Source of the DNA: Mycoplasmopsis verecunda
Lineage (GTDB): Bacteria; Bacillota_I; Bacilli_A; Mycoplasmatales; Metamycoplasmataceae
DNA length: 64,000 nt
Direction: 5' to 3'
NCBI RefSeq assembly: GCF_033546915.1
Contig: NZ_CP137850.1
Location: 186,001 to 250,000 of the forward strand
Below the pieces are notes generated by a model, which worked only from the letters and a program-made list of their open reading frames with translations, had not been told where the DNA came from and ran no database searches. Position numbers and translations under genes: made by a program. This document shows, piece after piece, positions 1 through 11,858 of the stretch (within the stretch, counting starts at the first letter, position 1; each line of letters starts with the position of its first letter).

Positions 1-1
1 T

Positions 2-1567
2 GTTACTGATTTAACTAGATACCATTTAATTCAAGATTTATTCAGTAAGAAAAGTATTGAAATTTACTTAAATTCTCTTAAATACAAATTAGCAACTTAT
101 AAAATAGAAGCTGATAAGGAATTTAATGAATTAAAACAACAGGTTGATACTGAATTTAATGCAACATGACAACTATTTTTATCAACTATTAGAGCCCAAT
201 ACAATAAACTAAATGCTGACGATCAATTAGAAAAACCACTAGGTAAAACATATTTAGAACTTAATTCTTACTTTAATACATTGTTTAGAGATGTTAGAAA
301 CATGAACAGTGTTTTAAACATAAAAGAAGCATACGATAAATTATTAGCCGTTAAGAATCTATCTGCTCAATTAGTTGCGGTAAATAACATGTTAAGTTAT
401 TTTAAAGACTTATCAATAAGTTCTAGTGACGAAAAAATGAATCAATATCTTCAAACTGAAGAAAATGCTAAAAGATTTGAAACACAAATCCAAAATAACC
501 AAAATACTGTCAATGAATATAATAATGTATTGAGGCAAATGGATGAGTTATTAACTTCATATAAAACAATGGATTTTGCACAAAGTGAACAAGAAAAAAT
601 TATTCAAGCATTAAAAAATAATGTGGCAATTTTGAATAAGTTCATAAATGATTTTAAAGATAAGAAAGTTTCATATCAAGAAGATAGGCCAGAAGAAAAA
701 TCATATTTTGCAACTGCTTGAAGTGAATTTGATGAAAAAATTGATAATGCATTAAAACAAGCTTCTACATTATCAGAAACGATGAATAAATTAGCTAATT
801 CATCAAGTAATTTAGATGAATTAAAGGCACAATATACTCAGGTTGCCGAAAATTCAAAAGTAATACTTAAATTAATTTATGATGATTCATATGATACAAC
901 TACACCTTATAGTCTTGCTGAACAAGAAAGAGATGATGCACAATCACAAATAAGAAGATTCAAAAGAAGAATTCAAGAAGCTAAAGATTCATCATTCATA
1001 ATACCATTAAATGAAGTTTACATAATGTTAAGACAAGGACAAATTGCTAATTCAGAATTCTTTGGTAATAATTCAGTTACAGACAGATATAAAAAATTGG
1101 ATGCTGTTGCATATAATTTAACAACTGATGCCTTAAGAAAATTACAACAAAGTGATTCACTATTCAGAAGTATTACATCACCTAAATCTTCTTCAATTGA
1201 AGTACTATCTGAAGAAGATCCAGTGGCAGCAAGAACAAAACAAAAAGAAATATTTGATAATATTCTTAAGAATGAAAAAGCTTATTATCAAGCTAATTTA
1301 GAATATCTAAAAGCTAAAAACTCAAATTTAGGTAACATTGAAGAATTACAAAAAAACCTTCAAGAAGCAAGAGATACTTACTATACATATTTAAGAAGTA
1401 AAGATTTCTCACTTCAAAAAGATGAGTTAAATCCATCTGCATCAAAATATAATTTTAATGATAAAAACGAATTAAATCCAGCTAAGGTTTTAATACTTTA
1501 TGCAAAATATACAAGTGTAAAAGAAGTATTAGAATATATAATTAAAACTTCGGTTGAATATAAATAA
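2..1567 (+). CDS. Large coiled-coil surface/membrane protein, C-terminal part
   Basis: The frame is open from the left window edge to TAA at 1565-1567 when TGA (for example at 719-721) is read as Trp. The start lies outside the window, and about 521 residues are visible. The protein is rich in Lys, Glu, Asn, Gln and Leu with long predicted helices and no recognisable enzyme motif. It has no transmembrane segment in the visible part. Its composition resembles the proteins at 3674-6046 and 61382-64000, so it may be a mycoplasma surface protein of the same general kind. No function can be assigned. It is convergent with the coiled-coil gene whose detached end lies at 1593-1668, and the two share the hairpin at 1569-1590. 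Confidence 0.8.
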
Positions 1568-1568
1568 G

Positions 1569-1592
1569 AGCCCTGCTAAGCAGAGCTTTTAT
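1569..1592. terminator. Rho-independent terminator between convergent genes
   Basis: The arms AGCCCTGC and GCAGAGCT enclose a TAA loop with one mismatch, and a T-run follows. It starts 2 nt after the stop of the preceding gene. Confidence 0.7.
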
Positions 1593-1668
1593 TTATATAA
1601 TTGCTTTCATACTGTAGAATCAATTATTTAATTTAGATGTAATCTTGTTAAGATTTTCTATGTTGTCA
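1593..1668 (-). pseudogene. Detached 3' end of the coiled-coil gene at 3674-6046
   Basis: On the minus strand this stretch encodes the last 24 residues (…KLNNWFYSMKAII, stop 1593-1595) of the gene at 3674-6046. Removing the IS1634-type element and one copy of the 178-bp direct repeat joins the two parts in frame. It shows where the gene ended before the insertion. It has no start signal of its own. Confidence 0.85.
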
Positions 1669-1846
1669 GTTGTTATAAAATCTATCATTGAATTTCGATA
1701 TTGTTCTACAGTTAAATCTGGTGTTTTATATGATAAATTTAGATCATATCATTCCTTTATATTTTTTTCATAAAAATCAGCTTTATAATTCAAGTAATTG
1801 ACATATTTAGTAGTTAAAGAGTTTTTATTCTGTGCAGTAGATATAT
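1669..1846. repeat. 178-bp target duplication, left copy (IS1634-type copy 1)
   Basis: This stretch is identical by eye to 3711-3888 and flanks the element directly. It is coding sequence of the interrupted coiled-coil gene. Long, variable target duplications are a known habit of IS1634. Confidence 0.92.
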
Positions 1847-1847
1847 C

Positions 1848-3710
1848 CTATGTTTCCAAGTTAGGACCTATTTTTTCAATCAGTTAATGTCTTCTTATAC
1901 ATAGTATAAGGAGATAATTTTTTTATCTTTTTTATTACATAATTACACAGAAAAATGGTAAAATATTAGTGATATGAAGAAGTGATTAGTAACAAAAACA
2001 AAGAAAAAGATGATTACTATGTTGGATTAGCGATATCAGCCGGTTATGGTAAAGGATACGATAAAAGCATAAGTATTGGTTCATTATCAAAATTATCTAC
2101 AAAACACAATGATCCTATTTCTATACTTAAGAAAATTGCTGAAAGTTTACCACTAGATGCTGATAAAAACTATGTGAAGAATAAAGTTGCTGAATATTTT
2201 GAAACATCTAAAATAGAAATCGGAACATATAATGTAGGGATTGAATTACTTTATAAAGTAATTGATGAAATCAACTTATTTAAGGATATCAATACGGTAA
2301 AGAAAAGAATGTGAACAAAATATTTAAGTTTTTTAATAGCAAAAAGAATATTAGAACCCGAGAGTTTAATTCGTAGTTTCAATCTGAAAGATAAATATGT
2401 AAATGAAATAAACATTCAAAAATCAACAGTTTACAACTTTTTGGACTTTGTTGCAGATAACAAACAAAAACTAGTAGCGAACATAAATGAAAAAATGAAT
2501 GTATCAACTAAGAGAGAAGCAAATTTGATATTTTTGGATGCTACAACTCTATATTTTGAAACATTTGTTAATGCTAACGAGAATTTAAAAGAAAAGTTTT
2601 CATTAAAAAGAGCTGGATATTCTAAAGATGGTAAATTTAAAGAAGATCAAGTAGTTTTAGGTATGGTAACAGACACAAACGGAATACCATTAAATTTTGT
2701 TTTATTACCAGGTAATATAGCTGATTTAAAAAACTTTTATCCCTACAATTCATGAATTAAGTGAAATATACAATTTACAAAATGTAACTGTTGTTGCAGA
2801 CAAAGAATGAATTCGGCACAAAATAAGGATTATGTAAAGTATCAAAATATGCATTATATTTTTCCTATTAGATTGAAAGGCGAATCACACAAATTCAAGC
2901 AATATGTAGTTAGTGAAACTGATTACCAAAAAGTTGATGGTTTATTATATAAAGAAATTCAACAAGTAGATGATAGAGCAGAAAATAGAATAAAATACAG
3001 AAGAATTATTATATATGACACTTGAAAAGCTAAAAGAGACAAGATATTAAGAAAAGAAGTGCTCGATAGATTTGACAAAATCAAAGGAAAAGACGGTACA
3101 GCAACAGCAAAAAGTATGATTTCCTATAAGAAATATAAATTCTTCAAAGAAATTCAAGAATCAAAGATTGCAATAGATGTAGAAATGCTAAAAGAAGATG
3201 CTAAACTTGATGGTTATGTCGCATTCGAAACAACTAGATATAACCTAACGGCAAGAGAAATAGTTGATATATACAAAAAACAATGAACAATTGAGAGAAA
3301 TTTCAGAGATCTTAAATCAACATTAGATGCTAGACCAATGTATGTAAGAACAGATAATCACATTTTTGGACATATAACCATTTGTTTTTTAGGATTAGTT
3401 GTATTAAATTATTTAACTTGATATATAAATCATAAGCAAAAAGATAAATGAGGTGTTTTAGATAGAGTTACTCCATCTCAAATAATAGAATCAATAAAAG
3501 TAGCTAACATAAACTTCACTAAAGTTGATGGCAAAATTACTTATTCATCTTCATGAGATAATGAGATATTTAGAAATGAAATTGAGTTATACAGAGAAAT
3601 AAAAATGCTTGTATCTGATGGTTTTTCTGTGTAATTTTCACTATGTCAAAAAATATAGCCCTACACTGTAGAGCTATTTATTTTTTCACTTTGTTAACTT
3701 GGAAACATAG
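1848..3710 (+). mobile_element. IS1634-type insertion sequence, copy 1
   Basis: The element has perfect 16-bp terminal inverted repeats, CTATGTTTCCAAGTTA on the left and its complement on the right. One more C/G pair may belong to the ends, so the borders are ±1 nt. Length is about 1.86 kb. It holds one transposase frame and near its right end a hairpin with a T-run (about 3653-3688). It is nearly identical to the copy at 52661-54520. It inserted into the 3' part of the minus-strand coiled-coil gene with a 178-bp target duplication. Confidence 0.93.
1982..3634 (+). pseudogene. IS1634-family transposase, open frame but damaged catalytic core
   Basis: The frame is open in code 4 from a GTG at 1982 to TAA at 3632-3634, and resembles IS4/IS1634 DDE transposases. 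The first Asp region (FLDATTLYFET) and the C-terminal Y…R…E region (TTRYNL… TIERNFRDL) are recognisable. Compared with the copy at 54596-56470 there are two scars. Three +1 insertions near 2298-2330 garble about a dozen residues. A +1 near 2730 followed by a -1 near 2806 replaces the stretch that should contain VTVVADKG, so the second catalytic Asp is lost. The product is probably inactive. The start is uncertain: the ATG at 1975 is in another frame. Confidence 0.8.
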
Positions 3711-6046
3711 GTTGTTATAAAATCTATCATTGAATTTCGATATTGTTCTACAGTTAAATCTGGTGTTTTATATGATAAATTTAGATCATATCATTCCTTT
3801 ATATTTTTTTCATAAAAATCAGCTTTATAATTCAAGTAATTGACATATTTAGTAGTTAAAGAGTTTTTATTCTGTGCAGTAGATATATTTTGAAAAGGTA
3901 AACCATTTTGTTTATAAAATGAAGCATGCGATCGTATTGAATCAATTTGCTTTTTAAGTGTAATATACTGATCATAATTTTCGATCATATAACTAAATTC
4001 TTTTGTTTTATTCATGTACTCTACTCATTTTTGCTTTATTTCATTAAATTCATTTTTCATTGAGCTAGTTAAGTTAAAAGTATAGTTTATTAATTCACCT
4101 GTAGCACGTAACTTAGTTTTGATTAACTCATTATACTTGCTAATAACTTCATTTATTTCGGTATCACTAATATTCATTTCGTTTTTTAATTCTCAATTTA
4201 AATTAGTGATATTATCAATAGGTAGTTTAAATATCATATCTAGTATTTGTGTTATATCGCCATTGAAATCATCTATTTGATATTCTTCTCAACTATCAAT
4301 ATAATAATTAGCATCTCTATCTTTTTCTTCAAACCCGAATTCATTAATATGTTTTTCTGCATTTGTAACTATAGATTGTAATCTTTCTATTTGTGATTTT
4401 AATCGTTGATTATAAACTTTGTATTGATCTATTTGAGACATTATTTCTTCTGATTTGTTAGGAATGTAATTTGTAGATTTTTGATATACAGAGTGAAGAC
4501 TTTGCAATTCAGAAAAATAAGTCGATGTATTATTGTATTTACGTTTTAATACATCTATAGAACTTTTTGCATTTGACAATTGTGATTGTCACTCCATATG
4601 CTTATCCATATTCTGCTTAAATATAGGAAGAAATTTGCCTAAAATTAATTCTTTCATTTCCGAATTAAATTTTTCAATTGCATTTGTATCATTACTTACT
4701 ATATTGCCAATTTTCTCAATGAGATATCTAACATTGACAATATAGTTTATAACTATATTTCTCTTATATTCAGTATTAATTTCACTTATTTTTTTTGAAT
4801 TTTCAACATAATTCTCTAATACATTTAATATTTTGGTATAGCTTTCGTTTTTATAATTCTTATCTCTTTTAATTAATTCTAATAAATCATTTACTTGATT
4901 ATTAAAACGATTATATTTTAGTCGTAAAAGTCTTAATGTCGCATCTTGATAAATAGCATTATGCTTATATTCATTTATTATTTCAATGTCAGAAGTTAAT
5001 GTGGAAATTAATTTAGATTTTAAACTATATCATAATGTATTTCTTTGATATGTTGATTGTTCAAGTAGTCTGTCAAGATTTTGCACTTGATTGTCTCATT
5101 CGACTTCTATAACGTTGTAAGACGGAAGTTCTAAAAAAGTAGAAATATATGCATTTATATCACTAGTGTAAGTATCCAATTCTAATAATTTATTATCAAT
5201 ATCTTTTAGGACTTGCTCATAGTTATTAACAGTAATAATAAGTTTTTCTAAGAATGTTAGTAATTCTTTTACTCTGTTTTTATATGAACTAAATTTTGTA
5301 CCTAAAGTTGATAAATTATATTCATTGTATTCTAGATACTTATTCACACTATAATTATGAATATTCCCTAATTTTAATGTTTCATAAAAATCTTGGACAA
5401 ATTTATGCAGCATAAAAACAAATGCTGTAACTTGATCTTTTAATTCAGCAGATGTTTTAGTATCATCATTATTTACATATCTTGCATAAAGAAAAGTTTT
5501 ATTGTAAATCATATCATTCGTAAATTTCTTTATATTATTAAATAATTCTTCAATTCCGTTTTTAATTATCCTGTAATTCTTTCTAACAAAACTTCTTGTT
5601 TCAATTATTTCATTTTGCTTATATCATTCATTGCTTAATTTCTTTGTTCTATTTATTAGTGAATCATATACAGACATAATTTGATTTTTTAGTTGAGTAT
5701 TTTCTTCGTCTTCTTTAGTAACTCATAGTATATTTAAGGTTCTATCATCTTCAAGTTCGTGGTAAATTAAATTTCGATTATCGAATGGATTTTGATTTAC
5801 TCCCTGATAATTAATTTTATTAATAGCAAATTTATTATCTTTTGTATATGAAGAAATAGTTTCGTTATCTGGTTTAATATGTCTTCTTAAATTAGGAGAC
5901 TTCAATATGTCATCTGTTCTTGGTTCTACGATATTTGTTTTATGTTTTTTCTTTAAGCTAATACCTAAAATAACACCTGCCGTTATCACGGATGTGCCAC
6001 ATAATATCGATGATATAATTAAAAATTTTTTAGTTCATTTTGTCAT
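3674..6046 (-). CDS. Membrane-anchored coiled-coil protein, C-terminus replaced by IS sequence
   Basis: The ATG at 6046 is preceded by the SD GTGGAGG. Several TGA codons are read as Trp. The first 35 residues form a basic start plus one hydrophobic segment (about residues 6-30), without a clear lipobox, so this looks like an N-terminal membrane anchor. The remaining roughly 750 residues are long helical, coiled-coil-like segments rich in Asn, Lys, Glu and Tyr. The insertion at 3710 removed the last 24 residues. The frame now runs into the element and ends at 3674-3676, adding YVSKLTKWKNK. Most of the protein is intact. The function is unknown; it is likely exposed on the outer membrane face. 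It is divergent from the PDxFFG-opp operon. Confidence 0.85.
3711..3888. repeat. 178-bp target duplication, right copy (IS1634-type copy 1)
   Basis: This matches 1669-1846 over the full length. The match ends where the left copy meets the element (C at 1847 against T at 3889). Confidence 0.92.
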
Positions 6047-6103
6047 TTTTCCTCCACTTTTAATATAAAAAATGCATTTTTTGGGACAAAAAACAAACTT
6101 AAG

Positions 6104-6129
6104 CCACATTTTGAAAAATGTGGTAAAAT
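6104..6129 (+). promoter_or_regulatory. Operator-like palindrome next to a promoter of the PDxFFG-opp operon
   Basis: A perfect 9-bp inverted repeat, CCACATTTT (6104-6112) and AAAATGTGG (6115-6123), abuts a -10-like TAAAAT with an upstream TGTGG (6120-6129). It lies in the 143-bp divergent region between the coiled-coil gene and the PDxFFG gene. The geometry fits a dyad overlapping the promoter, hence a possible repressor site. No T-run follows, so it is not a terminator. Confidence 0.45.
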
Positions 6130-6189
6130 TACTTATATTAATAAATTAATATAAGAATTCATTTATAAAAAACAGAAAAGGATGTGATT

Positions 6190-9100
6190 ATGGTTAAAAA
6201 TTGATCATTAAAATCGAAAATATTATTATCATTAGCAACACTAACTGTAGCTGCAGGGGTAGCTGTTGGTGCAATGATAGGTTATGCCGAAAATTCAGAT
6301 GAAAAACTTGGCCCTAAATCTCCGTCTAATAAATTACTATTTAATAATGACTATTCAAAGATTTATGACAAGGATAATCAACTAAATCCTGAATTAGCAG
6401 TATTAGACCCGCAAAAGAAAAACAAAGTAGCTATTGTTTATGATAATGGACAAAGTTTTGCTTTTACTGATAAACCTGAAATTAAATACTCATTTAAAGA
6501 ATTTTTTGATAAGTATTTCGAAAAGTATAATGAAGCATTTATACTTGAAGTTAAATATGGATCATTTAGTTTCTTTAACGAGTATGTTTTAGCTGTACAT
6601 CCAAAGCAATTCATCGAATTCTCAAATTGATTTATTACAAATGTAGCTTGAGGACCTGATTTGTTAACACTTGATTCATTTAGAATTGTGCCAGGTGTTG
6701 AGCAAAACGGTAATGCCATAACATTAGGTTCACACTCAACAATTCATAAAGAAGTAAGTGAAATTAAATTCTTCCCTGATGCTTTCTTTGGTTCATTACC
6801 AGTTTATTCCGGATTAGGTGGAAGAGGTAACGCAACAGATGCTTTAGCTTATTCAACATTTGGTTCTGTAGTGCCTAAAGCTATTCTTGATGAATATTTA
6901 CAAAATATCCCATTAATATCGTCATTAAAAAACACACCATTTATTGAGAGTTCAGCTGCATATCGTGAAATCGTATTACCTGAAAGATTAGCACATATGA
7001 AGTTTAAGGTATTAATGGATAGTAAACTTCCATATAGATTACAGTCATTATATTTACCTTTTGACATTAGTGAAGAACAATTTAATGAATTAAAATCAAA
7101 ATATCCTGAAGAGTTTCAAAATATTAAATTTAGTGATTTAAGACCAGTTGAAATTCTTGAAGCTGGTTTTGAAAAAGTGGAAGATAGAGATAATACTCCA
7201 ACTAATAATAATGCAAATATTGTTGATGAAGTTGTCCAAAATGATGAAGAAACACAAAATAATTCACAAGATTCTAATCATAGTCAACGTAATAAATCTG
7301 TTGATTACTTAACATTTACATTTAAATTCCTTGATGAAAAAGAATTAAACGATAATGAAAAAAGTGAAGTTGATAAAAAAGTTGCTGAAATTGATAAGAA
7401 ACTAGCTAGTCTTAAGAAAAATACTTTAGAGTATGCAAAAATAAATAGTGAAAAAGAAGCATTAACAAACGAATATAAAACATGATTCAATCTTGCTTTA
7501 GTGCAAGGCAGATCATTTTTAACATATCAAACATTTATTAATGCAATTAATTCATCTTTTAAACATTTTCTAGATTTTTATGATTATGTATCATATAAAA
7601 ATGAAAAATTATTTATCTATGATCCAAAAAACGGTGAGGATTTACAATATTTTGCTTCATTTGTAGAAGCTGTTAATAAAGTTGATGCTTTAAATAAATT
7701 AACACATGAAGAACAGTTAAAATATGTAACTGAATACACTGTAAATGATTTTAAAGTATTACATAATTCAGAATATGCATCACATACTCTTGAAGTTATG
7801 CTTAAAGATGTAAATGGCAAAGATAAAATATTAGTATTTACAGCAAGCAATTCTAATGATTACAAACCAGCTAGTTTTGAGGAATTCAAGGATGCAATTG
7901 GATATACAGGATCAGTATCACCTTTAACATTATTCTATACACCAGAAGATAAAGCTTTAACCGATGATAAAGGTAATCCAATTACAGGATTAGAAGCAAG
8001 AAAATATCAACTTTACACAGAAGCATATAGTGGATTAGTTGATAAGATTACAGCTAAATATCCACATTTATTAAGAACATTAAATGGTCCTCACTTAGTG
8101 AAGAATCTTAATGAGCAAGGTGTAATTGAATATAGCATTCAAGATGGAGAATATAAAGGATTAACTCCAGGAGATAGAATTGGGCTTCCTTTAGTTTTAG
8201 GTGCTTTAATTCCAGGATTTGAAGGTGTTCCAACGGATTTCTTAAAATATGTTGCTACACACGAATACGGACACCACTATACATTAGATCAAGGACAAGC
8301 TTGAATTGATGATAAAAACCCAATTATTGTTGGTGGTTTATCAACAAGAGGTGGAGCCAATGAATCATCATACTATTCATATGAAGCATTAGTTAATTAT
8401 TTAGAAGCTAGAACAAATATTGAAGTAATCAGAGTTAATGCAAATAATCAACCTACTGAATACGGAAAATTTATTAGATTTAGATTTGGTGTTTTAGACG
8501 AAAATGGAAAAGTAATTAGATTTGAAACTGAAGCATTAGAAGATGTTTGAGGAACTGATAAATCAAGAGACGAAATTTATAATGCACTTAAGAATAAGAA
8601 GAGACGTTTCTTACAAGATTTTATTGGATTAAGTAAAGCAGCCAAGGCAAGAGGTGTGGCTTTAGGTGATTTATTCATTGCTAACTCATTTGATGCTGAT
8701 TCAGGAACATTAAACCCAATGATTAATGGAACAGGCAAAGCATATAAAAAGGTTGAAACTGAAAACGGAAGTTTTGATTACAAATTAGTTACCTTAACTG
8801 CAAAAGATGTGATTTCACAAATGACAGATGGTGCAGGTAATCCATTAATCAACATTGCAACTTTTAGTGGCGATAATAACTTTTCAATTAGAATTTATGA
8901 CTTGGATCCTGAAGACAGAACTAAAGTAACAAAAATTAACATGTTTAATAAAGATGGTTCTCCTGTTATCAACATTCCTTTAAATGTAAAATTAGATCCT
9001 GAAAGTCTTACTTATGTAAGAGCACAAGCTACTGTAATTCAAGATGCAATTAGACAAACAGTTAGAGCCGAAATGTATGATTCAGGTTGAAATACAAGCG

Positions 9101-11847
9101 CAACCTTATTGGGCGGTTCAATGGGTATTGTAACTCGTTCAATTCTTAATAATGTTGATGATATGGAAAACCTTTTAGACGGTTTAGAATATAGAGCCAA
9201 TAAAATTGAAATCGAACCATCTCATAATATTGATTACTTTAGAAATGATGTCACTGAGAAAAAAGGAAACTTACATCTAGCAATTTCATCAGGATTAAGA
9301 CAAGAAATTCAAGATTTCTATAGAAGTATTCTTAGCGTTGTAAATCATTTTGAAAATCTTCCAGAGTTACAAAGATGACAAAAGAACTTCTTACAAAATA
9401 ATGCTTATTTAAATGGTGGTACATTAAATTCTGTTTTATTATTTAGACATTCTAAAGATGATAAGTTGCTAACAAGCAATAGATATTTCTTCCCATATTC
9501 AACTGATAGTTTCTATTTAGGCAATTTTGCTAATATTAGAGATAATGCTTACAGAATGAAAGAACGTGCAAACCAAATAGCAACTGATTATGAAGGAAAT
9601 ACAATTACTGCAATGTTTAATGTAAATCCTATATTTGCTAATTATATGGCTACTGGTATATTACCGTTAAATGGAACTAATGAATATGTTCCATTTATTG
9701 CATATATTGATAAAGACGAAACAATTTTAGATATTGTTCAAGTTAGAAGAATGGCTTTAGACCCAACTAATAAATTTAATGATACAGTTCGTGCTGTAGT
9801 TATTAATCCATATGCACGAGGAATTAATGATAATGATCGTGATTTATTAAAAGCAATAACAAAAGCGAATAATAATTCAAAAAGAGCAAATGTTTCAGAT
9901 CCAAATATTGCAGATAAAAACTACATAACTTATAGAGCAAAAAGTTTATCTGAGTTATATGAATTTGGTTCAATTGATTATTCAAAAGCTTCATATGACC
10001 AACAAAGTAAGGAATATAACTGAGATATTGTTTATGTAAAATCTAAATTTGATTTTCCATCTATAGAGCATTTAGCTAACAATGATTCTAATTCAAATTC
10101 AATTAGTTTAAGAGCTAAAATAAGAGGTGCTAAAACAGAACAAGCCAAAGAACAAGCGATAGCTAACTATGCAATGTTTAGATTTAGACACTCAAGTTTA
10201 TGATTATCAGTTAAAGATTTTTCACCAGCAACGAATTTAGAGCAAAATAGAGGTGTATTCTCTAAATTGTATGGTATTGATATTATTGATTCTACATTTA
10301 GAAAATACTATCTTGAAGATGCTAAAGATGCGCCAAATAATTCTGAAAAAAGATTATATTTTGATGCACCAATGTTACAAGATGCATTATTAGAAATTTT
10401 AAGAGATCATCATAAAGATCAATATGCTGAATATTTAAGTATGCATGATTTATTAAAAATGATTGGAAACATTCTTTACTGAAGAGATAAAGGATTAATC
10501 ACAATGGATAATGCAAACTATGTAAGTATTTATTTTGGTTCTTTAACTTCAGGCAAGCCAACTGATGATGTGTCTAATTACAATGACACTAGAGTTGAAC
10601 CTTTATTAAATGATAAATTTACTGATTATGTATATTCTATTGCTGAAACATTAACTAGAGATTATGTTCAAATAACATATGCTCCTGAATTAAAAGATTT
10701 TGGCAATACCCCAAGTTATTTAAAAGGATTAAATGAAGCTGTAACTGGTTTAGATTACATTGTTGATGGTACTAAATTAAATTACTTAAATGATAAGTTA
10801 AATAGTATTTCAGGTATGCATAAAGCTACAGAACGTGTATTTAAAGCAAAAAGATGAAAGAAAAACTTTGAACAATCAATTGATACAAGAATTAGAAATA
10901 ATAGAAGAATCGAAAAAGAAAATGAGGTTGTTGCTGAAATTAAATTGCAACTTGCTCAGATTAAAGACCACGAATCAATTGAATATAAAAACCTGCTTGC
11001 GTTACTAAATAACAAAATAGAGGCAAAAAATACTTTAGTTCAACACACAAATAAACTTTCAAGTCAAATTAATGATGAAGTAAATAAAGATATTTCAGGC
11101 AGAAGATTTTTTACCGATGCCGAAACAAGACAATCAAGTTATTTTGGAAGATTTATTTCTAATAGTAATGGATTCTTTAAGGATAGATGAGAAAAAGAAG
11201 TCATTGGTATGGAATTATATGACGTAGATAGAAATCCAATTAAGGATTCAAATATCAGACTAAAAGATTTTAATGGTAATAAAATAACAAACCGTCCTGA
11301 AGCTTTCTTTATTTCTCAATTAAAGAACTATGGTGTTTCAACTAGAGATATTTCTGGAATGTTTAGACATAAAGAACTAGATTCACTAGCTTTATACGGC
11401 TACATAGAAACATCATTAGCTGATAAAGTTAAATATTTAAAATTTACTGATGTTGAATCGGGTAAGGTCGAATATCTAAACATTAATACAAATAAAACTA
11501 ATAATATTTTCTGATTACAAAAACAAGGCGATGTAACAACTAAGAAAACAATTGAAGATTATGGTTATACATCATGAATTTCAGATTATGCAATTATGGC
11601 TAAATATAGAGATGCATTATTAAAACCAAAACATGCATACTATATTGAATTTGCAGATGAAAATAAACAAGCTATCAAACCATTAAATTTAGGCACATTA
11701 GACTCGATATCAGAAAATGCGAAGGCAGATCAACAATCACCTGTTATAATTGAAGCCGAATATATTCTTGACGAAAATACAAATACAAAACAAAAAACAG
11801 GTAAAACAAAAATATTAATTGATTACCAATTTAATGTTTCACACTAG
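6190..11847 (+). CDS. PDxFFG family giant membrane-anchored protein with HEYGH metalloprotease motif
   Basis: The 1885-residue frame (code 4) starts at ATG 6190 after AAAGGATG. A hydrophobic segment (about residues 8-30) anchors or exports the N-terminus. PDAFFG lies at residues 196-201, the signature of the mycoplasma-specific PDxFFG family, whose role is unknown. Residues 691-696 read HEYGHH, a textbook HExxH zinc-peptidase motif. About 25-35 residues downstream, a segment with NESSYYSYEALVNY could supply a third acidic ligand, but that is my guess. A Gln/Asn/Ser-rich linker lies near residues 335-375. The stop is 11 nt before oppA and no terminator intervenes, so it is probably co-transcribed with the peptide importer. 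I infer a surface protease supplying peptides; activity is not shown by sequence alone. Confidence 0.85.
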
Positions 11848-11858
11848 GAAGGAGAAGG

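Noticed and set aside
1669-3888. The long direct repeats as a CRISPR array or integrative element att sites.
   Set aside because: There are only two copies around each IS, their lengths differ per element, and the sequence is local host DNA, so they are target duplications.
6438-7850. Minus-strand open frames opposite the PDxFFG gene.
   Set aside because: They are shadows of the sense frame with no start signals or recognisable content.
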